Positions 1 through 5,877 of a stretch of DNA of 6,008 nucleotides are shown piece by piece; within the stretch, counting starts at the first letter, position 1, and each line of letters opens with the position of its first letter. Below the pieces are notes generated by a model that saw nothing but the letters and a program-made list of their open reading frames with translations, did not search any database and had not been told where the DNA came from. The position numbers and the translations under genes were made by a program. The DNA is from Shewanella sp. (GTDB lineage: Bacteria > Pseudomonadota > Gammaproteobacteria > Enterobacterales > Shewanellaceae), in contig SDWK01000130.1 of the NCBI GenBank assembly GCA_004195335.1, positions 1 through 6,008 of the forward strand. Reading direction: 5' to 3'.

Positions 1-74
1 TAATTAAACAGTATCTCTGATTTTATTTTCAAAAACAGAGCCGACCCTCTAATGCACTCTTGCCTGGTACTGTT

Positions 75-106
75 AAGAACTCACCGCTACTTCGCTGTAA
101 GTTCTT
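75..106 (-). terminator. possible weak terminator hairpin after the porin gene
   Basis: AAGAACT (75-81) pairs with AGTTCTT (100-106). Further pairs AC/GT and GC/GC lie inside, interrupted by single mismatches. It lies about 45 nt beyond the porin stop. On the minus strand the hairpin is followed by AACAGTACC, which is not a good T tract; on the plus strand TTTT follows. It may end transcription weakly or only protect the 3' end. A second small hairpin (CTCTG 15-19 with CAGAG 36-40, plus TTTT/AAAA inside) lies further left and also lacks a T tract. Confidence 0.3.
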
Positions 107-123
107 TTACCAAGTGCTTTTGC

Positions 124-158
124 TTAGTACTCTCTATTTAGTACTTTCTATTAGTACT
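124..158. repeat. three tandem copies of TTAGTACT at the porin stop codon
   Basis: TTAGTACT occurs at 124-131, 138-145 and 151-158, with periods of 14 and 13 bp separated by short T/C-rich spacers. The rightmost copy contains the porin stop codon (TAC TAA on the minus strand), so the other two look like duplications of the gene's last codons. Read in the porin frame, the stop is immediately followed by a second stop (TAA TAG). Replication slippage is the simplest explanation. Confidence 0.7.
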
Positions 159-1341
159 TAGCTTGAAGCGTTAGCCATAGTTTGTCAGTATCGTTTGAGA
201 AACCATAACCGGCATCGGCGCCACTAAAGCTGGCATATTTAACACCAACACTGTAGTGCTTAGCCAATGGGTATGTTGCGGCAACGCCCCATTCCTTACC
301 CATGTCGATATCACCATAGTCAGATTCAAACTTGTGGTATTTGGCCAGTAATTTAAGACCTGCAAGTTTTGCAGTTAAGATAACATGCGTATCTACAATA
401 CCATTTTCCCAGTTACCCTTGCCGCCGAATAGGAACTTATCGGTCCAACCGTTGAAGGCATGTAGGGTTGCCAGTGGAGTGATAAATCCGGCAGCGCCGT
501 CATCAGATCCCAACACTTCGTAGCCAACTTTAGCGCCGAATGCATCGAAACCAATGCCTGCGCCTAACTTGTAGTAGTTTGCAGTATATTTAGTTGGGTT
601 ATCCCCGCCTTCAGACTGCTGGGCATATTCAGCTTCATAGCTAAGCTTTATTGCGTCCAGCTTAACCTTGCCTGTTGCACGAACACCATAGGTATCGGTA
701 GAGAAAGCAGCAACATCGCTGTTATCAATCAGGTATGCATAACCTGTGATATTGGCAATGTCACCCGCTTTATAGTTCAGGTTGAGTAGGCTTGTTTCGT
801 TTGTGTGCGACTCTTTTCCTGAACCTTCAGGGAAGATGCGGTTTACATTATTCACGTATGAGTAGTAAGCCGTTAAATTTTCAATCGCCGTATTTTTTAC
901 CGAGAATGCATCGTAAGTTTGTTCATTTTGACGGAAGCCCACACCACCAACGAAACGTTGGTTGTCCAGCAGAATTCGCTGGCGACCATATTTCAATAGT
1001 GTTTCAGCAGGCGCCTTATAACCAATGAAAGCCTGGTTAATTTGTGTGTACTCATAATCGGCAATGAGTGGCTCATTGTCGGTTGAACGCACATCGTCAA
1101 CTTCTGCTAGCGCGAAGAAGTTATAGATATCACCCGTCTTGTAATTTAAGCGAGTACGGATGGTTGTTTGATCTTGTTTATCGACAGTATCGACATCGGC
1201 TTGTTCGAAACGTAAACGGAATTGAACTTTTACAGCAGAATCATCGATAAATGCTTTTTTTAGTGGGTCTACAGTGTCAGCTGCGACAGCGGAAGAAGCT
1301 AAACCAGCTATGATTGCTAGGGTAAGTGCACGAACTTTCAT
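151..1341 (-). CDS. outer-membrane porin, alginate export / Opr-type beta-barrel
   Basis: This gene encodes a predicted outer-membrane beta-barrel that would let small solutes into the periplasm; the substrate cannot be read from the sequence. Residues 1-21 form a Sec signal peptide (basic MKVR, hydrophobic ALTLAIIAGL, cleavage after AVAA before DT). The mature protein shows alternating hydrophobic/polar strands and ends in LQAKY, a C-terminal aromatic residue typical of BAM substrates. A conserved-looking block, YGRQRILLDNQRFVGG followed by VGFRQNEQTYDAF, lies at about residues 118-146 and is characteristic of marine porins annotated as alginate export family. I chose the ATG at 1341 because AAGGA lies 7 nt upstream of it. 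An in-frame ATG at 1362 would add seven residues (MKQKDCK) ahead of the signal peptide and has no good ribosome binding site. The protein is 396 residues and looks intact. It probably has its own promoter, since a terminator hairpin separates it from the upstream sulfatase gene. Confidence 0.85.
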   Translation of the reverse strand: MKVRALTLAIIAGLASSAVAADTVDPLKKAFIDDSAVKVQFRLRFEQADVDTVDKQDQTTIRTRLNYKTGDIYNFFALAEVDDVRSTDNEPLIADYEYTQINQAFIGYKAPAETLLKYGRQRILLDNQRFVGGVGFRQNEQTYDAFSVKNTAIENLTAYYSYVNNVNRIFPEGSGKESHTNETSLLNLNYKAGDIANITGYAYLIDNSDVAAFSTDTYGVRATGKVKLDAIKLSYEAEYAQQSEGGDNPTKYTANYYKLGAGIGFDAFGAKVGYEVLGSDDGAAGFITPLATLHAFNGWTDKFLFGGKGNWENGIVDTHVILTAKLAGLKLLAKYHKFESDYGDIDMGKEWGVAATYPLAKHYSVGVKYASFSGADAGYGFSNDTDKLWLTLQAKY

Positions 1342-1348
1342 TTTACAG

Positions 1349-1353
1349 TCCTT
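1349..1353 (-). promoter_or_regulatory. porin ribosome binding site (decides start)
   Basis: AAGGA on the minus strand lies 7 nt before the ATG at 1341. The alternative upstream ATG at 1362 is preceded by GACGAAACAATA, which has no comparable Shine-Dalgarno match. The start at 1341 also places the signal peptide at the very N-terminus. Confidence 0.8.
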
Positions 1354-1388
1354 TTGTTTCATTATTGTTTCGTCATCATCTCAGGAGT

Positions 1389-1394
1389 GTTATA
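1389..1394 (-). promoter_or_regulatory. possible -10 element of the porin promoter
   Basis: TATAAC on the minus strand matches five of six bases of the sigma-70 -10 consensus and would give a leader of about 40 nt before the start at 1341. No good -35 hexamer lies 16-18 bp upstream, which would fit an activator-dependent promoter. Another candidate, TATAAA at 1451-1456, sits beside the FNR-like site and cannot be excluded. Confidence 0.35.
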
Positions 1395-1466
1395 CGCCTT
1401 GTTACGCTATGGTTTTCTTGATCTGAAACAAGTCTTGAGATTTTTTTACATTTATAGTGGGTAATT

Positions 1467-1480
1467 GTGATTAAGATCAA
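1467..1480 (-). promoter_or_regulatory. candidate FNR/EtrA or CRP operator upstream of the porin
   Basis: The minus strand reads TTGATCTTAATCAC, matching the FNR consensus TTGAT-N4-ATCAA at nine of ten fixed positions. Read as a CRP site (TGTGA-N6-TCACA) it has one perfect half and one weak half. From the centre of this site to the start point predicted from TATAAC at 1389-1394 is roughly 90 bp, close to the -91.5 position used by class I activators of this family. In Shewanella, both CRP and the FNR homologue EtrA are known regulators of respiratory and outer-membrane genes. Binding here is inferred. Confidence 0.4.
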
Positions 1481-1682
1481 TAGCTTGTACTTATAAAGAG
1501 GTACTACTTAAGGGGTATTTTTAGGCGGGGCTAATGTTAATTGGTGAGTGCTGGTTTGCCTTCGTTGGCACTTGATATAGGTGGTAATATAGTCAATGAT
1601 TATGTGAGCGGGGATAGAGGGGGAGACTTCTTTCATGCTCAGCTTGTTGAATTTGGAAGTGGTATGCGTAAAAGAGAGATAC

Positions 1683-1719
1683 GATAAAGCCTCTACTATA
1701 AAATACTAGAGACTTTATC
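1683..1719 (-). terminator. terminator-like hairpin after the alkyl sulfatase gene
   Basis: GATAAAG (1683-1689) pairs with CTTTATC (1713-1719) and CTCTA (1691-1695) with TAGAG (1707-1711), giving 12 pairs around a single C/A mismatch and an 11-nt loop. It begins about 15 nt beyond the sulfatase stop. On the minus strand it is followed by GTATCTCTCTTTTACG, a pyrimidine-rich but not uniform T tract. It probably separates the sulfatase transcript from the porin gene. Confidence 0.6.
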
Positions 1720-1734
1720 TGGCTAAAATTAAGG

Positions 1735-3720
1735 TTAGTGATCGTTTAAAGGGACAATTTCAAAGTTGCTGTCAAATTCGACTAAGGTTGACGCAATTTT
1801 GTTAAAGGCCTCTTTGTCACCTGTCATCGTTGCCTTACCTTGGTCTAACAGGTCGTTTATCTTCGCTTTTCCTAATAAGATGCGAGTGACATCATTTTGA
1901 TTAACCGTAAGCGTCGCATCCGCTTTCTTAGTTTTTGTCACTTCAATGTTGCTCAGGTTGCCGTTACTCATCTCGATATAGAGTATTTTATCATTGTCCG
2001 GAGTGACGATATTCATCGTTATTAACCCTAGTTTGGCGGCTTTCAGGCTATCGACTTTAACGGCTAAAAAGTCAAACAGGGTAGGCAGGTCCATCTCGCT
2101 GATGATATCGGCTGAGGCTGTTTTCGGTGCGCCCGGTTGAATACCGATCCTTAGTTCTTGGGCGCCGGTCAAATAGATATTTCTCCAACCCGCGCCTTCG
2201 GCTTGATACCCTAACTGCTCATAGGTATCGGCAAGGAGTTGACGCGCACTTTGGTTACCCGGATTGGCCATAACAACCTTGTTGAGTGCTGTCGCCACGA
2301 AACGGTATTCCCCTTGAGCAAAGTCGGCCTGGGCTTTGTCCATGACCGTCTCTGCACCACCCATATATTCGACAAATTTAACTGCTTCCGGATGAGTCGA
2401 GAGAGGATTGAGGTTGGCTGGATTCATGTCAAAATACCCCAAGTACATGTTATAAACCGCTTTCGCGTTGTGGCTGTATGTACCGTGGTAGCCATTGGTA
2501 TGCCATGCCTTGAAGATTGACTCTGGGATCACCTCTTGGATCGCATCACCAATGTCTTGAATCGTTACACCCTGATTGGCCAGTCGCAGTGTCTGATTAT
2601 GGACGAAACCATAGTTATCGCGTTGTAATCTTAGGAAATCATTGATGGCTTCATTTCCCCAGATGGGTGCAGAGTGAGAGGCAAACAGAGTCTGAACTTC
2701 ACCGCCGAAGGCATTAATCATCTCATTGATGTCTTTTGACCATTTCTGGGCGTCCCGAACTTTAGCCCCGCGCAGGGTATAGACGTTGTGCATACCCTGA
2801 TAAGTGAGCTCTGCTGTCCACAGTGCCTTCATCGAAGGGATGTAGGTGATCATTTCAGATGCGCCTTCGGTGCCCGAGGCATCCATAAAGATCATCTCCA
2901 GGCCATCGATGGTCAATGTTTCCCATTTTCCGTCGCCATTGAGGGTGTGATCGGGTTTAACGTAAGTGATCTCACCTTTGGATATCCCCTTACCTAGCGC
3001 CGCATCGACGATGCCGTGATCATGCTTACCCAATGTTGCACCGTATTGATAGGCGGCTCGTCGGCTCATGGCGTTGCCGGCTAGTACATTTTCATCGACT
3101 ATCTCTTTCGTGATGTTGTCTGACCCATAAACTTTGACGTTTGGATAAAGCTCCTGCACACCACGGGAGCCACCGAAGTGATCGGCATGGCTGTGTGAAT
3201 AAATCATCGCCACAACAGGAAGTTCACCGCCTTGTGGCAGGTTTTTCATGGCAAATTCAAGTGATAGCTTGGCCGCTTCTTTGGTTAGCAATACATCGTA
3301 GGCTATCCAACCGTTATCGCTGCGGATCAAGGTTAAGTTCGAGAGGTCGGTACCGCGCACCTGATAGATGCCGTCACGGACTTTATATAGCCCATTGGCA
3401 ACCATGTTCAGTTGTGCTTGACGGTGTAATGATGGGTTGATCGAATCCGGGGCTTTCTCGGTGAGGTATTCGAACTCAGATCGCATGATGGCTGCGGTTT
3501 TCTCATCAAGCTCGGCTATCAGATTTTTTGAAGATTGCTTAAAGGCCGTTGTGTCGTCGAAGTTCAGTGTCTTAGCCATTGCTCTGTTGGCACTGGCGGT
3601 GTGCTGGGTAGCATCTTTACCTTCATAGCTTACGCTGATGTGATCATGTTCATGTTGCGCTGCTAATGCGTTAAATGAAAAGCAGCTTATGATCGACATG
3701 GAAATAAATGATTTTTTCAT
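1735..3720 (-). CDS. secreted alkyl sulfatase, SdsA1/YjcS type (metallo-beta-lactamase fold)
   Basis: This enzyme is predicted to hydrolyse primary alkyl sulfate esters such as SDS to the alcohol and sulfate, using two zinc ions, in the periplasm or outside the cell. It has 661 residues, the usual family length. A signal peptide (MKKSFISMSIISCFSFNALA) is followed by a His-rich mature start, AQHEHDH. The metallo-beta-lactamase domain carries HSHADH (H176, H178, D180, H181), E285 in GTEGASEM, E304 in TAEL and H349 in FASHSAPIWG. The spacings E285 to E304 (19) and E304 to H349 (45) equal those of Pseudomonas SdsA1. HNVYTLRGA near 311-319 is also a family motif. A helical dimerisation domain follows (about 435-525), then an SCP2-like domain (about 535-661) thought to bind the alkyl chain. 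I chose the ATG at 3720, which has AAGGTGA 5 nt upstream; a GTG at 3729 lies inside that ribosome binding site. It is transcribed divergently from a LysR gene. Confidence 0.9.
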   Translation of the reverse strand: MKKSFISMSIISCFSFNALAAQHEHDHISVSYEGKDATQHTASANRAMAKTLNFDDTTAFKQSSKNLIAELDEKTAAIMRSEFEYLTEKAPDSINPSLHRQAQLNMVANGLYKVRDGIYQVRGTDLSNLTLIRSDNGWIAYDVLLTKEAAKLSLEFAMKNLPQGGELPVVAMIYSHSHADHFGGSRGVQELYPNVKVYGSDNITKEIVDENVLAGNAMSRRAAYQYGATLGKHDHGIVDAALGKGISKGEITYVKPDHTLNGDGKWETLTIDGLEMIFMDASGTEGASEMITYIPSMKALWTAELTYQGMHNVYTLRGAKVRDAQKWSKDINEMINAFGGEVQTLFASHSAPIWGNEAINDFLRLQRDNYGFVHNQTLRLANQGVTIQDIGDAIQEVIPESIFKAWHTNGYHGTYSHNAKAVYNMYLGYFDMNPANLNPLSTHPEAVKFVEYMGGAETVMDKAQADFAQGEYRFVATALNKVVMANPGNQSARQLLADTYEQLGYQAEGAGWRNIYLTGAQELRIGIQPGAPKTASADIISEMDLPTLFDFLAVKVDSLKAAKLGLITMNIVTPDNDKILYIEMSNGNLSNIEVTKTKKADATLTVNQNDVTRILLGKAKINDLLDQGKATMTGDKEAFNKIASTLVEFDSNFEIVPLNDH

Positions 3721-3725
3721 AATCT

Positions 3726-3732
3726 TCACCTT
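3726..3732 (-). promoter_or_regulatory. sulfatase ribosome binding site (decides start)
   Basis: AAGGTGA on the minus strand lies 5 nt before the ATG at 3720 and overlaps the in-frame GTG at 3729. The GTG is therefore more likely part of the Shine-Dalgarno sequence than the start, and the signal peptide begins MKKSF. Confidence 0.75.
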
Positions 3733-3821
3733 TAAATATTGATTAAATTCAAATTAAAAACGCTTTTAAATCGCATCAGGTAACCAGTGAGTCGCTGATA
3801 GAGCTGATTAATTGAACTCAG

Positions 3822-3851
3822 TATAATGTGGTGAGAACTATTTATAATGTG
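3822..3851 (+). repeat. 9-bp direct repeat at 21-bp period in the divergent control region
   Basis: TATAATGTG occurs perfectly at 3822-3830 and 3843-3851. The 21-bp period is two helical turns, so both copies face the same side of the DNA, as expected for adjacent subunits of a LysR tetramer. Each copy also contains a perfect -10 hexamer, so one of them may be the -10 of the LysR gene; neither has a good -35. The repeat could be operator, promoter or both. Confidence 0.5.
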
Positions 3852-3857
3852 TGCTAA

Positions 3858-3870
3858 ATTACATTGTAAT
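3858..3870. promoter_or_regulatory. 13-bp perfect palindrome, candidate LysR-type operator
   Basis: ATTACA-T-TGTAAT is a perfect inverted repeat with 6-bp arms and a single central base, about 22 bp before the LysR start codon. Its minus-strand core TACAATGTA resembles the TATAATGTG repeats just upstream, so the three may be related binding half-sites. Its position near the regulator's own start would suit autorepression. Confidence 0.45.
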
Positions 3871-3892
3871 ATTTACCAGGTGAATGTGTGAG

Positions 3893-4825
3893 ATGGCCAT
3901 GCCTCAGAATAAACAGTTTGATCTTAATTTATTACGGGTTTTTCTTGTGGTGTGCCGAAGAGGCTCTTTTACTCTCGCTGCCGAAGAGTTGGATTTAACC
4001 CAGTCTTCGGTGAGTAATGCTATTGCGCGTTTAAAGTCCGTTGTGGGTGAGGATCTTTTCCTACGGGTGGGGCGGGGGATTGAACCTACAGCGACGGCAA
4101 AACAACTTTATGAGCAATTAGAAGGGCCGCTGTTATCTATTGAGAAGGTGATTCTCGGTATGGAGTCCTTTGATCCTGAGAAAACGACACGACAGTTTAA
4201 GGTGTACGCTAATGACGTGGTCATTCGAACCTTACAGACACCGCTGGAGAAGATGCTTGAGGGTATCGATATTGATATTATTTTTTGTGAACCGCCGAGT
4301 CTGGACAGTGAATTGGAAACCGCTCTGCAGATGGAGCAGGTCGATATGGTTATTGATGTGAACTTTCCCCAGCAAGCTTCGCTTTCAAGACAGAAGGTTA
4401 TGGAAGACAGTTTAGTGTGTGTCGCTGCAAATAATCACCCCAGAATAAAAGGTAGCATCACCCGGGAGCAATATTTCAATGAAAAACATGTTTTTATGCG
4501 ATTACGCAGGGCTAACTTAACGATTGCGGATCTATTCACTACCGAGGTACTTCCTAAGCGACAGATGCACAGTGAGCAATCATCCTTATTGAGTTTATTG
4601 GCGACCATCTCAAAGAGTCAGGCGATAGGCTTGTCGACTAAAATGTATGCTCATGAATATGCTGAAGTATTAGGCTATCAAGTATTAGAGGTACCGATAG
4701 AGGTAAAGCCTGTAGAAATGTATATGGTGTGGAAAACAAAATTGACACAAAACCCGGCCCATCAATGGTTAAGGAAAACGATTTCAACCGCAATGGGGAA
4801 GAGTCAGTTACAGTCGTTTCACTAA
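3893..4825 (+). CDS. LysR-family transcriptional regulator, probable regulator of the alkyl sulfatase
   Basis: This is a DNA-binding regulator of 310 residues, a normal length for the family. The N-terminal winged helix-turn-helix (about 10-68) is textbook LysR: FDLNLLRVFLVVCRRGSFT, then AAEELDLTQSSVSNAIARLK, then a wing ending in LFLRVGRGIEPTATA. The remainder (about 95-300) is a periplasmic-binding-protein-like effector domain whose overall look resembles the NodD/LeuO branch. Three in-frame ATGs lie at 3884, 3893 and 3899. AGGTGA at 3878-3883 directly abuts the first but is 9 nt before the second, so I chose 3893; GTGAG at 3888-3892 could serve the third. The gene is divergent from the sulfatase, as sdsB, a LysR activator, is from sdsA in Pseudomonas. 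Control of the sulfatase is inferred from that arrangement; the effector is unknown. Confidence 0.88.
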   Translation: MAMPQNKQFDLNLLRVFLVVCRRGSFTLAAEELDLTQSSVSNAIARLKSVVGEDLFLRVGRGIEPTATAKQLYEQLEGPLLSIEKVILGMESFDPEKTTRQFKVYANDVVIRTLQTPLEKMLEGIDIDIIFCEPPSLDSELETALQMEQVDMVIDVNFPQQASLSRQKVMEDSLVCVAANNHPRIKGSITREQYFNEKHVFMRLRRANLTIADLFTTEVLPKRQMHSEQSSLLSLLATISKSQAIGLSTKMYAHEYAEVLGYQVLEVPIEVKPVEMYMVWKTKLTQNPAHQWLRKTISTAMGKSQLQSFH

Positions 4826-4902
4826 ACCGGATTACGGCATTAGCATCTTACTGTAAAGTTTTGATTATAAATGTTTTGGTCTGGGCGGCGTAGTCCGGTT
4901 TA
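4823..4902. repeat. 80-bp imperfect inverted repeat overlapping the LysR stop codon
   Basis: The arms at 4823-4838 and 4887-4902 share TAAACCGG at their outer ends. They pair over 16 positions with two interruptions, one of which can be a G-U pair on the plus strand. The loop is 48 nt and AT-rich and contains the small palindrome TTAC-T-GTAA. The left arm begins with the TAA stop of the LysR gene. It could be a 3' RNA structure, or a small mobile repeat (MITE-like) that supplied the stop codon. No T tract follows, so it is not a standard terminator. Confidence 0.55.
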
Positions 4903-4914
4903 ATCACCTTGGAA

Positions 4915-4946
4915 TAAAAGAGCCCGATAGTGTTATCGGGCTTTGT
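4915..4946. terminator. queF: bidirectional intrinsic terminator between LysR and queF
   Basis: AGCCCGATA (4921-4929) pairs perfectly with TATCGGGCT (4934-4942) around a 4-nt GTGT loop. On the minus strand the hairpin is followed by CTTTTATT, a good tail for queF, whose stop is about 18 nt before it. On the plus strand a weaker CTTTGT follows, serving the convergent LysR gene. Confidence 0.85.
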
Positions 4947-4959
4947 ACATAGAGATAAA

Positions 4960-5817
4960 TTACTGTCTGGCCAATCTGTGATTCTCTGGCGGGTTTTCAA
5001 AGTCACTGCGATAGGGATTGATGTCTAATCCACCGCGACGGGTATAACGCGCATATACCGTCAATTTTGCACAATGGCAGAATCGTTTCAGATCGACAAA
5101 AATTCGTTCTATACACTGCTCGTGAAATTCATTGTGTTGACGGAATGAGATGAGATAACGTAACAGCTTCTCGCGATCTATCTTAGGCCCCTGATATCTG
5201 ATCATCAAACTTCCCCAATCGGGTTGTGAAGTAATGAGACAGTTAGATTTGAGCAAGTTTGAATTGAGCGTCTCTGCCACTATGGCTTTGTCATCGGTGC
5301 TGTCCTGCAAATACTCAGGATTAAAGTTGTAATCATTAACTTCAATATCGAGATCATCGATACAGGTACCTGGTAGTTCGACGACGCGCTGAGTGGGGAA
5401 CTGTTTTGGTTCAATTATTTTGACTGATACCTCACCGTCAGCACATCGACTTAAATCTTCAACAAGTGTTGCTTGGAGTACCTTTATGCTATCAAACTTG
5501 GTTTGGTTAAAGGTATTAAGGTAAAGCTTGAATGATTTAGATTCGATCAAGTTCTGACTGCTATAGCTTAGATGAAACTCCGCTATCGCAACCATAGGTT
5601 TGCCTTTGGCATTGAGCCATGACAATTCATAACCCATCCAGATATCGGTTCCATGAAAGGGAAGCGTTTCATTTAGACCAATAGCATCGCGGTTAAGTTT
5701 ACGGGGGACCCCTTGTAGCAGAGATGCATCATACTCAGCCTGATAGCCAGTCGCTTTACCAAGCGTTAGTTCAGAGAGCGCTTCTGCACCGGTATAGGGA
5801 TCATGAACTTGTGTCAT
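4960..5817 (-). CDS. queF: NADPH-dependent 7-cyano-7-deazaguanine reductase (preQ0 to preQ1), queuosine pathway
   Basis: QueF reduces the nitrile of preQ0 to the aminomethyl group of preQ1 with two NADPH, a cytoplasmic step in making queuosine for tRNA position 34. This is the long, two-domain E. coli-type form, 285 residues here. The N-terminal half carries the QueF motif [17 protein letters not shown] (about 92-108). The C-terminal half carries the catalytic Cys193 in [16 protein letters not shown], the acid Asp200, and His232-Glu233 in HNEFHEQC. The spacings of 7 and 39 equal those of E. coli C190, D197 and H229. I chose the ATG at 5817 (MTQVHDPY), which has GGAAA about 9 nt upstream. The in-frame ATG at 5832 lies only about 10 nt from the predicted transcription start and lacks a ribosome binding site. 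The gene looks intact and monocistronic, with a strong terminator downstream. Confidence 0.95.
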   Translation of the reverse strand: MTQVHDPYTGAEALSELTLGKATGYQAEYDASLLQGVPRKLNRDAIGLNETLPFHGTDIWMGYELSWLNAKGKPMVAIAEFHLSYSSQNLIESKSFKLYLNTFNQTKFDSIKVLQATLVEDLSRCADGEVSVKIIEPKQFPTQRVVELPGTCIDDLDIEVNDYNFNPEYLQDSTDDKAIVAETLNSNLLKSNCLITSQPDWGSLMIRYQGPKIDREKLLRYLISFRQHNEFHEQCIERIFVDLKRFCHCAKLTVYARYTRRGGLDINPYRSDFENPPENHRLARQ

Positions 5818-5848
5818 CGATAGGTTTTCCATGTCAAAATAGCGCTAC

Positions 5849-5877
5849 ATTATACTTAAATTTTGGACATCTGCTAA
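5849..5877 (-). promoter_or_regulatory. queF: sigma-70 promoter of queF
   Basis: On the minus strand, TTAGCA (5872-5877, four of six to the -35 consensus) is separated by exactly 17 bp from a perfect TATAAT (5849-5854). Transcription would start near 5842 and give a leader of about 25 nt before the start at 5817, too short for a preQ1 riboswitch. The -35 overlaps the stop codon of the neighbouring gene. Confidence 0.65.

Larger units (their letters stand above)
1342..1734. other. gene-free region between sulfatase and porin
   Basis: This stretch of about 390 bp holds, from right to left, the 3' untranslated region and terminator hairpin of the sulfatase gene (1683-1719), about 180 bp in which I recognise nothing, a candidate FNR/CRP-type site (1467-1480), a possible -10 element (1389-1394) and the porin ribosome binding site (AAGGA, 1349-1353). 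I found no convincing gene on either strand. Confidence 0.6.

Noticed and set aside
332..1250. Plus-strand open frames opposite the porin gene
   Set aside because: They are antisense shadows of a clearly coding beta-barrel gene, without family motifs or ribosome binding sites.
1508..1636. 42-codon minus-strand open frame starting MKEVSPSIPAH in the sulfatase-porin gap
   Set aside because: It has no usable Shine-Dalgarno spacing (GAG almost touches the ATG), no recognisable family and a composition like random intergenic sequence.
2239..3628. Plus-strand open frames opposite the sulfatase gene
   Set aside because: They have Cys/His/Arg-rich composition typical of antisense translation and lie within a well-supported enzyme gene.
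3781..3820. Short repeat GCTGAT x2 and a TGAGT/ACTCA inverted pair near the sulfatase promoter
   Set aside because: The arms are only 5-6 bp with long or irregular spacing, expected by chance; no clear sulfatase -35/-10 pair could be fixed there.
4170..4361. Second plus-strand frame inside the LysR gene
   Set aside because: It is an out-of-frame shadow of a continuous LysR protein with a complete effector domain.
4823..4902. attC-like integron recombination site
   Set aside because: Although it has complementary arms, it lacks the RYYYAAC/GTTRRRY core boxes in the right places and no cassette structure surrounds it.
5818..5848. preQ1 riboswitch in the queF leader
   Set aside because: The promoter with a perfect TATAAT leaves a leader of only about 25 nt, too short for any preQ1 aptamer, and no hairpin or pseudoknot is visible.
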